Source: Pedobacter faecalis (GTDB lineage: Bacteria; Bacteroidota; Bacteroidia; Sphingobacteriales; Sphingobacteriaceae). From it: 64,000 nt of DNA. The translations under genes and the position numbers were made by a program. Positions 52,171 to 60,436 of this stretch are shown piece after piece (positions within the stretch are counted from its first letter, which is position 1; each line of letters begins with the position of its first letter). The notes beneath the pieces were generated by a model. The model saw nothing but the letters and a program-made list of their open reading frames with translations. It did no database searches and was not told the origin of the DNA. Location of the stretch: NCBI RefSeq assembly GCF_030182585.1, contig NZ_JARXOW010000002.1, forward strand, positions 248,001 to 312,000, written 5' to 3'.

Positions 52171-52740
52171 ATGTATAAGCAGACACTCCCCATTATATTG
52201 GCCTCTAAGTCGCCACGAAGGCAAGAACTCATGAAAGCTATGGATCTTGAATTTAAGGTTGAGATCAGAGAAGTAGATGAAAGCTATCCCGCGGGCTTGG
52301 CCCCTGCTGAAATTGCTGTTTTCATTTCTGAAAAGAAGGCCATGGCTTTCCCAGAGCAAACTGCGGATCATATCGTGATCACCGCAGACACCATCGTAGC
52401 TTCAAAGGGACAGATTCTTGGCAAGCCTGCAGATTCAACTGACGCTGTGAGGATGTTGAAGCAGTTATCCGGAGAAGTACACCATGTATTTACGGGAGTA
52501 ACCATCAGTTACCGAGGTAATATTCTGTCATTTTACGATGAGACTGAAGTAGTATTCAGGGAACTTACAGATGAACAGATCAATTATTACGTTGAACAAT
52601 ATAATCCGCTCGATAAGGCGGGGTCGTACGGGATCCAGGACTGGATAGGGATGGTAGGCGTGGAGCGCATCAGCGGATCTTATACCAACGTGATGGGTTT
52701 GCCTACTGAAAAGCTTTACCAGACGCTGCTTGCCATCTGA
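52171..52740 (+). CDS. maf: Maf-family nucleoside triphosphate pyrophosphatase
   Basis: House-cleaning pyrophosphatase of 189 residues that hydrolyses non-canonical or selected NTPs (dTTP/UTP type). ILASKSPRRQELMKAM at the N-terminus, VITADTIVA with the catalytic Asp, and LDKAGSYGIQDW are family motifs. Its stop abuts the ppx stop in the palindrome TGATCA (52738-52743). Confidence 0.93.
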   Translation: MYKQTLPIILASKSPRRQELMKAMDLEFKVEIREVDESYPAGLAPAEIAVFISEKKAMAFPEQTADHIVITADTIVASKGQILGKPADSTDAVRMLKQLSGEVHHVFTGVTISYRGNILSFYDETEVVFRELTDEQINYYVEQYNPLDKAGSYGIQDWIGMVGVERISGSYTNVMGLPTEKLYQTLLAI

Positions 52741-53649
52741 TCAGTTACCGTCAATCATAGTATAGAGCATACCCATTTTCATATCATAGGCCGAGAGATA
52801 AAAACGGTCAGGCTTAACCATGTCAATCACATAATTGGTCAATATTGTAGCCATAACGATCATGTCTACCCTCAATGGAATGATTTCCTTTGTGTTGGCC
52901 CGCTCCTGGTGGGTCGATGTCATTAGCCACTGAGATACTGATCTGAATCGAGCCATATCTAATTCCTTCGCTGCCGCTGGACTGGTATCCTCGGGATATA
53001 GCAAAGCAGCAAAGGTTTCAAAAGCTCCTGCAGATCCAATCATCAGCCTCGGTCGGTGTTCTTCGCATGCCTTCTCCAAGTCAGAAGTCACAGATTCAAT
53101 GTGACGGAGTATGGCGAGGTGGTCGTCGGCACTTATAGGATCCGATCGAAAAAAGGCCTGTTGCAATCGTGCAACGCCGATATCATAACTATTTTTCCAA
53201 AGTATTTTCTGATTATTGCCAATAATAAATTCAGTGCTACCGCCTCCAATATCTATAGTGAGCGCAGTAGCGTCTATTATACCTGTAGCTCTTACGCCCG
53301 CATATATAAGTTCTGCTTCTATCAATCCGCTGATGACTTCCAGATGTATACCAGCCTTAGCGGCCGCTTCGGCCACGAATTGCTGCCCGTTTAGGGCATT
53401 ACGTATCGCAGAAGTTGCGACGGCACGCACTTTAACAACCCCATAGCTATCCATTAGCTCGCGAAAACAAACGAGTGTGTCTATGCCTTGCGTAAAAGCT
53501 TCGCCTGTAATAATATTTTCGTTGATCCGGTTTCGGCCGAGTTGCACGCCTACCGTCTCTTTATGAAGGATACGCATCAGGCCAGCATCAACCACTGCGA
53601 TAATCAGATGAAAAGTATTTGTGCCAAGGTCTATAACTGCTACAATCAT
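52741..53649 (-). CDS. Ppx/GppA-family phosphatase
   Basis: Exopolyphosphatase or guanosine-pentaphosphatase family member of 302 residues with the ASKHA nucleotide-binding motifs AVIDLGTNTFHLIIA, ALTIDIGGGSTEFI and IGSAGAFETFA. The length matches the single-module Bacteroidota form without the C-terminal HD domain found in Escherichia coli. A TATATTTG element lies 19 nt before the ATG (53669-53676). Confidence 0.9.
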   Translation of the reverse strand: MIVAVIDLGTNTFHLIIAVVDAGLMRILHKETVGVQLGRNRINENIITGEAFTQGIDTLVCFRELMDSYGVVKVRAVATSAIRNALNGQQFVAEAAAKAGIHLEVISGLIEAELIYAGVRATGIIDATALTIDIGGGSTEFIIGNNQKILWKNSYDIGVARLQQAFFRSDPISADDHLAILRHIESVTSDLEKACEEHRPRLMIGSAGAFETFAALLYPEDTSPAAAKELDMARFRSVSQWLMTSTHQERANTKEIIPLRVDMIVMATILTNYVIDMVKPDRFYLSAYDMKMGMLYTMIDGN

Positions 53650-53668
53650 TTAAAGCGATTTTATGAAG

Positions 53669-53676
53669 CAAATATA
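53669..53676 (-). promoter_or_regulatory. Candidate -7 element (TATATTTG) of the ppx-type gene
   Basis: On the minus strand TATATTTG lies 19 nt before the ATG at 53649 and within the 51-nt gap after the exporter gene. Confidence 0.5.
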
Positions 53677-53700
53677 GTTCATGGTTTCAAGACCACCGCT

Positions 53701-54792
53701 CTAGCTCTTACCGAAAGCAGACTTGACCCTGTCGATGATTCCGGTTTTCTTCTTTCTTTCCGTCTGGGTGCCAATCAAAAACCCATAGGGCTTAAGGTCG
53801 GGTACATGGTCGCATACGATCTTGACGATTCCGAGCAGCGGAATGGCCAGGATCATTCCTGGAATGCCCCAAAGAGTTTCACCCAGTACAATGACCAGTA
53901 TCGTAAACAATGGGTTGATGTTTACCTGCTCGCCCACAATCAGTGGTTCCAGAATATAGGTCTGGATAAACTGTACCAGGACATAAACAATGACAACTCC
54001 GAGTATCATCTTCGAGTCACCGCCCTGGGCAATCACCGCAAGGAGAGTAACAGATGTGCCTGTTAAATTTCCTACAAACGGGACAATTTCGAGTATACCA
54101 CACAAAACCGCGAAAAATATAGCGCTTTCCACACCAACAACGCTAAAACCAATGCCGTACATCACCCAAAGAACCGCAATCATAGCACCCAACCCACTCA
54201 AATACTGTTGAGCCACTTTGCCGGCCTTATGCACCACTCCATCGGCTTTTGTTCTGTCCTCGCCAGGTACCAGCTTCACAATAAACTTCTTAATGTGAGA
54301 GCGGTATAACAGGAAAAGGAACATGTAGACCAATACTAGTACCGTATTTACAAGTATACCCATTACTGTACTCGCAAACCCGGCCATCACGCCGCCTGCA
54401 GATCCTCCTGAACCTTTTGCCTGCTGCTTGAGCATATCCTTTTGTTCATTCCGGCTTATACCTACCTGCTCCTGTACCCATCCCTGCAGCTTTGAGAACA
54501 TCTGTGTGACCCGCTCTTTCATCGCGTCAATATTCTCGGCCAGGCCGTTCAGTTGCCAGGCAAGCAGTCCCGCTACTAATGCAATAGCCAATACGAATAG
54601 CAAAATGCACCAAAAAGAAGCTAGCCCTCTTCCCATGCCTTTGCTTTCCAGCCACGTGCAAAATCGGATAAAAAGCATAGAGAATACAGCTGCAAGCGCA
54701 ACGGGAATCAGAAATTCGGCAGCAAAGTAGAGTCCTGCGAAAGTCAGGAATAAGAAAGCTAATACGTATACACCCCGCTGAAGTTTTTCCAT
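53701..54792 (-). CDS. AI-2E-family transporter
   Basis: Membrane protein of 363 residues, PerM/TqsA type, with an N-terminal helix pair (about 8-45 and 60-82), a charged middle region, and C-terminal helices. QTYILEPLIVGEQVNINPL and VLGETLWGIPGMILAIPLL are the family signature. Members export autoinducer-2 or other small molecules or ions; the substrate here is unknown. It lies between ppx and the dnaJ terminator and is probably a single gene. Confidence 0.9.
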   Translation of the reverse strand: MEKLQRGVYVLAFLFLTFAGLYFAAEFLIPVALAAVFSMLFIRFCTWLESKGMGRGLASFWCILLFVLAIALVAGLLAWQLNGLAENIDAMKERVTQMFSKLQGWVQEQVGISRNEQKDMLKQQAKGSGGSAGGVMAGFASTVMGILVNTVLVLVYMFLFLLYRSHIKKFIVKLVPGEDRTKADGVVHKAGKVAQQYLSGLGAMIAVLWVMYGIGFSVVGVESAIFFAVLCGILEIVPFVGNLTGTSVTLLAVIAQGGDSKMILGVVIVYVLVQFIQTYILEPLIVGEQVNINPLFTILVIVLGETLWGIPGMILAIPLLGIVKIVCDHVPDLKPYGFLIGTQTERKKKTGIIDRVKSAFGKS

Positions 54793-54833
54793 GTAGTTTT
54801 AAATGAAAACAACCACTGTAGGCGGAAAGTTTG

Positions 54834-54863
54834 TATAAAAAAAGGCCGCTGTTAAGCGGCCTG
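54834..54863 (-). terminator. Rho-independent terminator of grpE-dnaJ
   Basis: On the minus strand GGCCGCT (54861-54855 side) pairs with AGCGGCC (54850-54844 side) with a TAAC loop, followed by a run of seven Ts. It lies directly after the dnaJ stop. Confidence 0.88.
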
Positions 54864-54868
54864 ATTCA

Positions 54869-56029
54869 TTATTCGAAGTATTCCTTCATTTTTTCGAAGA
54901 AACTCTTATCGTTCTTGCCGGGCTGTGGCTTAAAGTTTGGTGAATCTCGCAAGCGCTCTAAAATCGCCCGCTCCTCAGAATTCAAGGCCTTCGGCGTCCA
55001 GATATTGACATGAATGATTTCATCGCCGCGATGGTAAGAGTTTACCTCAGGAATACCCTTGCCTTTCAAGCGGAGCAGTTTACCACTCTGTGTCCCAGGT
55101 TCAATCTTGATTTTAGCTTTTCCGTCAATGGTAGGCACTTCAACACTGGCACCTAACGCTGCATCAACAATCGACAGGTGAAGATCATACACAATATTAT
55201 TTCCTTCACGCTTCAGAAACTCATGCGGTATTTCCTCAATCAGGATGATCAGATCCCCAGGTATGCCACCCTGAGGCGCAGCATTACCTTTTCCGCTCAT
55301 GCTTAATTGCATACCGTCGCTAACACCGGCAGGAATGTTAATAGAGATCGTTTCTTCGCCTCTAACCGTTCCGTCGCCGTGGCAAGAAGTACATTTTGCC
55401 GTAATTTGCTGACCGCTACCGTTGCATGTAGGGCAGGTAGATGTTGTCTGCATTTGACCCAGTATGGTATTGGTCACCCTCCGCACCGCCCCGCTTCCGC
55501 CGCAGGTTTTACAGGTGCTTACAGAAGAGCGGTCTTTTGCTCCGGTGCCATCACAGGTTTTACAGCTAACCTGTTTGTTTACCTTAATCTTTTTTTCTGT
55601 GCCATTGGCCACCTCTTCGAGGGTCAGCTTAACTTTAATGCGTAGATTGCTGCCTTTTGCAACTCTTCTGCCACCGCGCGATTGCTGACCACCGCCAAAG
55701 AAACTTTCAAACGGACTTCCCCCACCACCAAAAATATCGCCGAACTGGCTGAAAATATCTTCCATGTTCATGCCACCGCCGCCGTATCCTCCGCCTGCGG
55801 CACCGCCTACACCGGCATGGCCAAACTGGTCATAACGCTGCTTCTTTTCAGGATTGCTAAGCACCTCGTAGGCCTCAGCAGCCTCCTTGAAGTTATCCTC
55901 AGCCACCTTATCCCCCGGATTTTTATCCGGATGATATTTTATCGCCAGTTTGCGATAAGCTTTTTTTATTTCATCAGCCGATGCACTCCTGCCAACACCA
56001 AGTACATCATAATAATCTCTCTTGCTCAT
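54869..56029 (-). CDS. dnaJ: Molecular chaperone DnaJ
   Basis: Hsp40 co-chaperone of 386 residues. The J domain (about 1-70) has [16 protein letters not shown] with the HPD motif; a Gly-rich region with phenylalanines follows; four CxxCxGxG zinc motifs ([32 protein letters not shown]) occupy about 150-215; and the C-terminal peptide-binding domain starts after about 220. It starts 3 nt after grpE, forming the classic pair. Confidence 0.97.
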   Translation of the reverse strand: MSKRDYYDVLGVGRSASADEIKKAYRKLAIKYHPDKNPGDKVAEDNFKEAAEAYEVLSNPEKKQRYDQFGHAGVGGAAGGGYGGGGMNMEDIFSQFGDIFGGGGSPFESFFGGGQQSRGGRRVAKGSNLRIKVKLTLEEVANGTEKKIKVNKQVSCKTCDGTGAKDRSSVSTCKTCGGSGAVRRVTNTILGQMQTTSTCPTCNGSGQQITAKCTSCHGDGTVRGEETISINIPAGVSDGMQLSMSGKGNAAPQGGIPGDLIILIEEIPHEFLKREGNNIVYDLHLSIVDAALGASVEVPTIDGKAKIKIEPGTQSGKLLRLKGKGIPEVNSYHRGDEIIHVNIWTPKALNSEERAILERLRDSPNFKPQPGKNDKSFFEKMKEYFE

Positions 56030-56032
56030 ATC

Positions 56033-56650
56033 TTAACTACCCACTACAACTTTTGCAAAGCGGATAACCTTATCGTTTAAAGTATACCCCTTCTCCAGCT
56101 CATCTATAACCTTGCCTTTCATTTCTTCGTTAGGGGCAGGTATTTTAGTTATGGCCTCATGATTATCCGTATCAAAGGTCTCGTTGATGCTAACCATTTC
56201 CTTCAAACCTTTCTGTCCAAGCACACTTTTCAACTTCGTGTGTACAAGGGCCAGGCCTTCCCGGATCGAACTGATGTCAGCGGCTGTTTCCATGGCCTTA
56301 TTTGCCCGGTCAAAATCGTCCAGCACCGGAAGCAAAGAAATAATCACATCCTTACCTGCTGTTTGAAGAAGTTCAATACGCTCCTTTTGAGTACGACGTT
56401 TAAAATTATCGAACTCAGCGAACAAGCGTAAATATTTATCATTAAGCGCAGCGTTTTCCTGTTTCAGTTTTTCCTCTGCAGAAAGGGCATCCCCGTCAGT
56501 CTGCTGCTCTGTCTGTCCTTCAGATTGCTCTGTCTGAATGTCAGACGTTATAGTTTCTTCACCCAACTGCTCCGTACCCACTTGCTGTTCCTCTCTATTG
56601 CTTTCCGTCATCGAATCGTCGTTATTATTTTTATTCTTCTTACCAAACAT
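56033..56650 (-). CDS. grpE: Nucleotide exchange factor GrpE
   Basis: Hsp70 nucleotide-exchange factor of 205 residues. A Glu/Gln-rich N-terminal tail of about 60 residues is followed by a coiled-coil helix (LKQENAALNDKYLRLFAEFD, FKRRTQKERIEL) and a C-terminal beta domain ending LNDKVIRFAKVVVG, typical of GrpE. It forms the operon with dnaJ. The hscA gene at 36860 is not its partner. Confidence 0.95.
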   Translation of the reverse strand: MFGKKNKNNNDDSMTESNREEQQVGTEQLGEETITSDIQTEQSEGQTEQQTDGDALSAEEKLKQENAALNDKYLRLFAEFDNFKRRTQKERIELLQTAGKDVIISLLPVLDDFDRANKAMETAADISSIREGLALVHTKLKSVLGQKGLKEMVSINETFDTDNHEAITKIPAPNEEMKGKVIDELEKGYTLNDKVIRFAKVVVGS

Positions 56651-56715
56651 ATTATCGTCGCATTTTCCCAGTGAAGTTCAAAAGTTTTGCCAATGGAAAC
56701 ATGTCAGTCATTTTG

Positions 56716-57396
56716 TCACGCAAGTTCAGCGTCCTCATGCACCAGGCCGCCCTCACACTTAATGATACGCGAAGGCATGGTACGTATAATGTGATAATCA
56801 TGGGTGGCCATGATCACCGCAGTACCACTCTGACTGATCTGCTTTAACAAAAGAACAATCTCCTCAGAAGTATCTGGATCAAGGTTTCCCGTAGGCTCGT
56901 CCGCCAGAATAATTTCCGGATTGTTAAGCAAAGCCCTGGCAATAACCACACGCTGCTGTTCCCCTCCGGAAATCTCATGCGGCATTTTCCGGATTTTTGA
57001 CCGTAGGCCTACCTTTTCCAAGACGTCTTTAATACGCTCGTCTATGAGCGCCTTATCCTTCCAGCCCGTCGCTTTCAGTACAAATTCCAGATTCTTTTCT
57101 ATGGTGCGGTCGGTCAGCAACTGAAAATCCTGAAATACAATGCCCAGCTTCCGGCGCAGATACGGCACATCCTTAATGGCAAGATTCTTCAAGTCGAATC
57201 CTGCTACCAAACCATCGCCATTTCCTATGTGAAGGTCGCCGTAAATAATTTTAAGCAAACTACTTTTTCCCGAACCCGTTTGTCCGATCAGAAATACAAA
57301 CTCGCCCTTGTCAATACTTAAGTTTACATTAGATAGAACCAGGTGCTTTTGCTGGAATACATCTACTTTCCTCAGATTTATAACTGTGTTCCCCAT
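56716..57396 (-). CDS. ftsE: Cell-division ABC transporter ATP-binding protein FtsE
   Basis: ATPase of 226 residues with Walker A GQTGSGKSSLLK, signature SGGEQQRVVIARALL, Walker B IILADEPTGNLD and H-loop ATHDYHI. VFQDFQLLTDRTIEKNLEFVL is characteristic of FtsE, which with FtsX controls peptidoglycan hydrolases at the septum. ftsX is not adjacent; the neighbour is a 67-residue unknown protein 1 nt upstream. A LolD-like ATPase is the alternative reading. Confidence 0.88.
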   Translation of the reverse strand: MGNTVINLRKVDVFQQKHLVLSNVNLSIDKGEFVFLIGQTGSGKSSLLKIIYGDLHIGNGDGLVAGFDLKNLAIKDVPYLRRKLGIVFQDFQLLTDRTIEKNLEFVLKATGWKDKALIDERIKDVLEKVGLRSKIRKMPHEISGGEQQRVVIARALLNNPEIILADEPTGNLDPDTSEEIVLLLKQISQSGTAVIMATHDYHIIRTMPSRIIKCEGGLVHEDAELA

Positions 57397-57397
57397 T

Positions 57398-57601
57398 TTA
57401 GATATCTATTTTAACAATCTGCCCGAACGGGAGATCATGTACTACACGCATTATATACTGCAACTTATCGCCCAAGCCAAGTTTGTCTAAAGACTTGTCA
57501 GGCCTGTCGACCCTGAAATATGCCAGCAAGGTAAACTTGTCATCTCTTAATTGCACATAATCAGGAATCTTCGCTATACCTTTTACTTTAATCACATACA
57601 T
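57398..57601 (-). CDS. Small conserved-looking hypothetical protein upstream of ftsE
   Basis: Protein of 67 residues, soluble and with alternating beta and helical character (MYVIKVKGIAKIPDYVQL, KLQYIMRVVHDLPFGQIVKI). No domain is recognised. It has a TATTTTTG element 5 nt before the ATG, starts 16 nt after the acyl-CoA reductase stop, and ends 1 nt before the ftsE start, so it is very probably a real gene that is co-transcribed with ftsE. Function is unknown. Confidence 0.75.
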   Translation of the reverse strand: MYVIKVKGIAKIPDYVQLRDDKFTLLAYFRVDRPDKSLDKLGLGDKLQYIMRVVHDLPFGQIVKIDI

Positions 57602-57606
57602 CCGTT

Positions 57607-57614
57607 CAAAAATA
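57607..57614 (-). promoter_or_regulatory. Candidate -7 element (TATTTTTG) of the small protein-ftsE unit, 5 nt before the ATG
   Basis: CAAAAATA on the plus strand; the minus strand reads TATTTTTG, AACGG, then the ATG at 57601. Confidence 0.52.
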
Positions 57615-57617
57615 GCA

Positions 57618-58643
57618 TTATTTATCCAGCGTGCTTAAAAATTCAATGGTATTTATATTATCTGCATAGTCCCAAAGCTTTGGGCGCTGGCTCTGTCCAA
57701 ACCCAGCCACGCCCGCTTCGAGCTCCATCGGCGCATGGGTCACCACGCATTGCAGGTTATCAGCCTGTTCATTCAATTTATTTCTTAGAACATCAAGATC
57801 GTTGTAGCGCTCAAAATACAGCACGCTTAGCGGTGAGGAGAAAGCCTCGTCTTCTTTCAGCAGCAAAAATCCATTATCCAGATGCTGAACCTGGTTCACC
57901 AGATATACCGACTTATTATAATCGTAATTGTTTTTGTATTTGTTGTGATCGGCAATGCTGGCAAAGCCCTCCAATGGTATAAAGAAATGGCTCACATCAT
58001 AGTCCGATGGAATGTATATTTTCGAAACATTGCGGCAGCCCAAACCAAAATAGTCAAATATGTCGTGTCCCAAAGCGGCGATTTGCTCTTCCGTCTCATC
58101 TCCGGTAAGCACCGCTACGCTATTGCGGTTCTTTCTGATGATATGCGGCACGCGGCTGAAGTAATATTCAAAATATCTCGCACTGTTATTACTTCCCGTG
58201 GCAATTACGGCATCAAAGTCCTTAAGCCGCTCCGTAAATAAGATGCGTTCCGCAAGCAAAGGCTCAATGCGGGTCAGTTCAGAGAGCAGGGCCGGCAGCA
58301 ATTTGTCGTCCGAAGAAGACAACTTGATGAGTGCAGTATTTCCGGTAGCCAGTACACATAACACATCATGAAAGCCTACAAGGGGAATGTTGCCTGCTAA
58401 AATCAGCCCCACCCGCTTTGGTGTTTCGCCGATGCTGATGCTCTCAAGCCAGTGGTGCAGGTCGGTCTCGTTCAGCATGTCAGAAAGCGATTGTAGGGAG
58501 CGCCTGACCTCGTCCTCAGTAAACCAATTGTTCACGTGCTTCACAGAGGCGATTAATGTCTCAAAACCCGCATCCGGCTGTAGCATAAACGCCCCAAGTT
58601 TTTTAAATGCAATAATTAACCTTTCAGCGTTCAGGATTGGCAT
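57618..58643 (-). CDS. Acyl-CoA reductase (LuxC-like)
   Basis: NAD(P)H-dependent acyl-CoA reductase candidate of 341 residues. Matching blocks are GLILAGNIPLVGFHDVLCVL, AVIATGSNNSARYFEYYFS and FGLGCRNVSKIYIP, whose Cys is the likely acyl-thioester nucleophile by analogy to LuxC. The physiological substrate is unknown; a role in fatty-aldehyde or wax metabolism is possible. It has a TAATTTTG element 8 nt before the ATG and is divergent from the ferredoxin gene. Confidence 0.87.
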   Translation of the reverse strand: MPILNAERLIIAFKKLGAFMLQPDAGFETLIASVKHVNNWFTEDEVRRSLQSLSDMLNETDLHHWLESISIGETPKRVGLILAGNIPLVGFHDVLCVLATGNTALIKLSSSDDKLLPALLSELTRIEPLLAERILFTERLKDFDAVIATGSNNSARYFEYYFSRVPHIIRKNRNSVAVLTGDETEEQIAALGHDIFDYFGLGCRNVSKIYIPSDYDVSHFFIPLEGFASIADHNKYKNNYDYNKSVYLVNQVQHLDNGFLLLKEDEAFSSPLSVLYFERYNDLDVLRNKLNEQADNLQCVVTHAPMELEAGVAGFGQSQRPKLWDYADNINTIEFLSTLDK

Positions 58644-58651
58644 AGTCTCAA

Positions 58652-58659
58652 CAAAATTA
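58652..58659 (-). promoter_or_regulatory. Candidate -7 element (TAATTTTG) of the acyl-CoA reductase gene
   Basis: On the minus strand, 8 nt before the ATG at 58643; back to back with the ferredoxin element on the other strand. Confidence 0.5.
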
Positions 58660-58671
58660 AAGTTTAAGTGT

Positions 58672-58679
58672 TATATTTG
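58672..58679 (+). promoter_or_regulatory. Candidate -7 element (TATATTTG) of the ferredoxin gene
   Basis: Full match to TAnnTTTG located 39 nt before the ATG at 58719. Confidence 0.55.
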
Positions 58680-58718
58680 CACTGCAAAGGTAAGCTTAGC
58701 AATAGATATAGAAGAACA

Positions 58719-59069
58719 ATGGCTATTAAAATAACAGACGAGTGTATTAACTGCGGGGCTTGTGAGCCGGAATGCCCCAACAATGCGATTTATGATGCAG
58801 GTACAGCCTGGAGGTTTTCTGATGGTACCAATCTGAGCGGCATAATCGACTTTGGTGATACACAGGTAGATGCAGAAGCGCCACAGGAAGCCGGATCTGA
58901 TGAAGTATATTACATCGTATCAGACAAGTGTACAGAATGCAAAGGTTTCCATGATGAGCCTCAATGCGCAGCCGTATGTCCGGTAGACTGCTGTGTTGAT
59001 GACGAAGATATCCGTGAAACCGAAGAAGAACTTCTTGCCAAAAAAGCCTGGTTACACCAGGAAGGGTAA
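58719..59069 (+). CDS. Ferredoxin with two [4Fe-4S] cluster motifs
   Basis: Protein of 116 residues from the ATG at 58719 ([20 protein letters not shown]); a frame to 58668 would overlap the promoter. Two cysteine sets are visible: [12 protein letters not shown], and [20 protein letters not shown], which has a longer spacer in the second set, as in Azotobacter/Allochromatium-type 2[4Fe-4S] ferredoxins. An acidic insert of about 35 residues separates the two sets. It is encoded with no obvious partner. Its stop abuts the usp stop. Confidence 0.93.
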   Translation: MAIKITDECINCGACEPECPNNAIYDAGTAWRFSDGTNLSGIIDFGDTQVDAEAPQEAGSDEVYYIVSDKCTECKGFHDEPQCAAVCPVDCCVDDEDIRETEEELLAKKAWLHQEG

Positions 59070-59528
59070 CTAATCCTCTTTATCCTCGTATTTGTTTGGA
59101 ACGATCAGGACAGGGCACGCAGATTTACGTGCAACGTGCTCTGCAACGCTGCCCATGAGGAAATGGTATAATCCGGTACGTCCGTAAGTTCCAATAACGA
59201 TCAGGTCAGAACCATATTCATCCGACTGCTGAATAATACCGTGCGCAGCAGTATCAATCACACTTAAATAGGTTGTCGGTACGCCCTGGCCATACTTGTT
59301 TTCTATTTCCTTAAGCAGCAGATGGCTATTCTCTTCACTGTTGTCATAGGTCTCCAGAAATACCGGCGCAAGTGTCAGGTCCGGATTTACATTAGCCGGC
59401 ACGGGTTCAATGATATTTACAAGTGCTACTTCCGCACCAAAAGTTTTGGCAGTTTCATAGCCCACCCTTGCAGCCTTTTCAGAACAAGTGCTGTTATCCA
59501 CAGCAATCAGTATTTTTTTAATATTCAT
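59070..59528 (-). CDS. Universal stress protein (UspA family)
   Basis: Cytoplasmic UspA-type protein of 152 residues. The N-terminal KILIAVDNSTCSEKAARVGY and the C-terminal nucleotide-binding motif IGTYGRTGLYHFLMGSVAEH (G-2X-G-9X-G-S) indicate the ATP-binding subgroup. Its precise role is unknown; members respond to starvation, hypoxia or redox stress. It converges on the ferredoxin gene with no gap. Confidence 0.92.
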   Translation of the reverse strand: MNIKKILIAVDNSTCSEKAARVGYETAKTFGAEVALVNIIEPVPANVNPDLTLAPVFLETYDNSEENSHLLLKEIENKYGQGVPTTYLSVIDTAAHGIIQQSDEYGSDLIVIGTYGRTGLYHFLMGSVAEHVARKSACPVLIVPNKYEDKED

Positions 59529-59607
59529 CGCGCTTCCAGATTAATTTTCAGCATAAATATAACATTTCTAAGCTTCAAAAGTTTAATTTTAACCACTTGT
59601 TAATCAT

Positions 59608-60399
59608 ATGGAACAGCACTTTGCAATATGTCGCGTTGCGGTAGCGCCGCTTCGCACCGAGCCGTCCGATAAGGCTGAGATCAGCACACAGCTATTGTTT
59701 GGCGACCATGTCGAAATCCTGCAGCAAGCCGAAAAGTGGTGGCAGGTACGTAATGCAGCCGACGAATACATCGGATGGTCAGACTTCAAACAATTCAGCA
59801 AGATTACCCTGGAACAGTACCTGGCCAATCACAACAGCCGCTACCTGGCGCCTGCCTCCCTTCAAAACACCATTCAGGCAGAAGATGGAAGCCTATATCA
59901 CCTATCGCCCGGCAGCAGTCTCCCCCTGTACGATAGCGGTTGCTGTTACCTGGGTGATCAGAAGTTTCAGGTAATGTTTCAACCAAAAATACTTCAGGAA
60001 GACGGCACACCTGCTGAAGCTTCAGATATTATCAAAGATGCACAGTTCTTCCTCAACGCCTCTTATCTCTGGGGCGGTAAAAATCTTTTTGGCATAGACT
60101 GTTCCGGTCTGGTACAGATCGCATATAGACTTAACGGCATTCAATTGAAAAGAGATGCCTGGCAGCAGGCGGAACAAGGAACCGCGGTGGCGTCTCTCAG
60201 CGAAGCCCAGACGAGTGACGTCGCTTTCTTTACCAATGACGAAGGTAGGGTTATACACGTCGGTATCTTATTAGACCAGAATCGCATCATTCATGCCTCG
60301 GGCAAGGTTCGCACAGACCAGATTGATCAGGAGGGTATCTATAATCTGGAGTTAGGACGATACACACACAAACTCAGCGACATTAAAAGATACTTATAA
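59608..60399 (+). CDS. NlpC/P60 (C40) peptidase with N-terminal SH3-like domain
   Basis: Peptidase of 263 residues. The first ~60 residues form an SH3b-like domain (VAVAPLRTEPSDKAEISTQL, WWQVRNAADEYIGW), a linker domain follows (about 70-140), and the catalytic domain has Cys in FGIDCSGLVQIAYRLNG, His in VIHVGILLDQ and a polar third residue near IIHASGKV. No signal peptide is apparent, unlike the C40 protein at 10462, and the layout resembles gamma-D-glutamyl-L-diamino-acid peptidases (YkfC type) that act on recycled muropeptides. This cytoplasmic role is inference. Confidence 0.88.
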   Translation: MEQHFAICRVAVAPLRTEPSDKAEISTQLLFGDHVEILQQAEKWWQVRNAADEYIGWSDFKQFSKITLEQYLANHNSRYLAPASLQNTIQAEDGSLYHLSPGSSLPLYDSGCCYLGDQKFQVMFQPKILQEDGTPAEASDIIKDAQFFLNASYLWGGKNLFGIDCSGLVQIAYRLNGIQLKRDAWQQAEQGTAVASLSEAQTSDVAFFTNDEGRVIHVGILLDQNRIIHASGKVRTDQIDQEGIYNLELGRYTHKLSDIKRYL

Positions 60400-60436
60400 A
60401 TTCTTATATTCGGTATTTAACGCTAAGCCGAATATC

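Noticed and set aside
53488..54066. Plus-strand open frame of 192 codons
   Set aside because: Runs antisense across the start of the ppx-type gene and the end of the AI-2E-family gene; no domain, and both opposing genes are solid.
56716..57396. FtsE-like ATPase as CcmA or LolD
   Set aside because: VFQDFQLLTDRTIEKN and position next to no lol or ccm gene favour FtsE; LolD not fully excluded.
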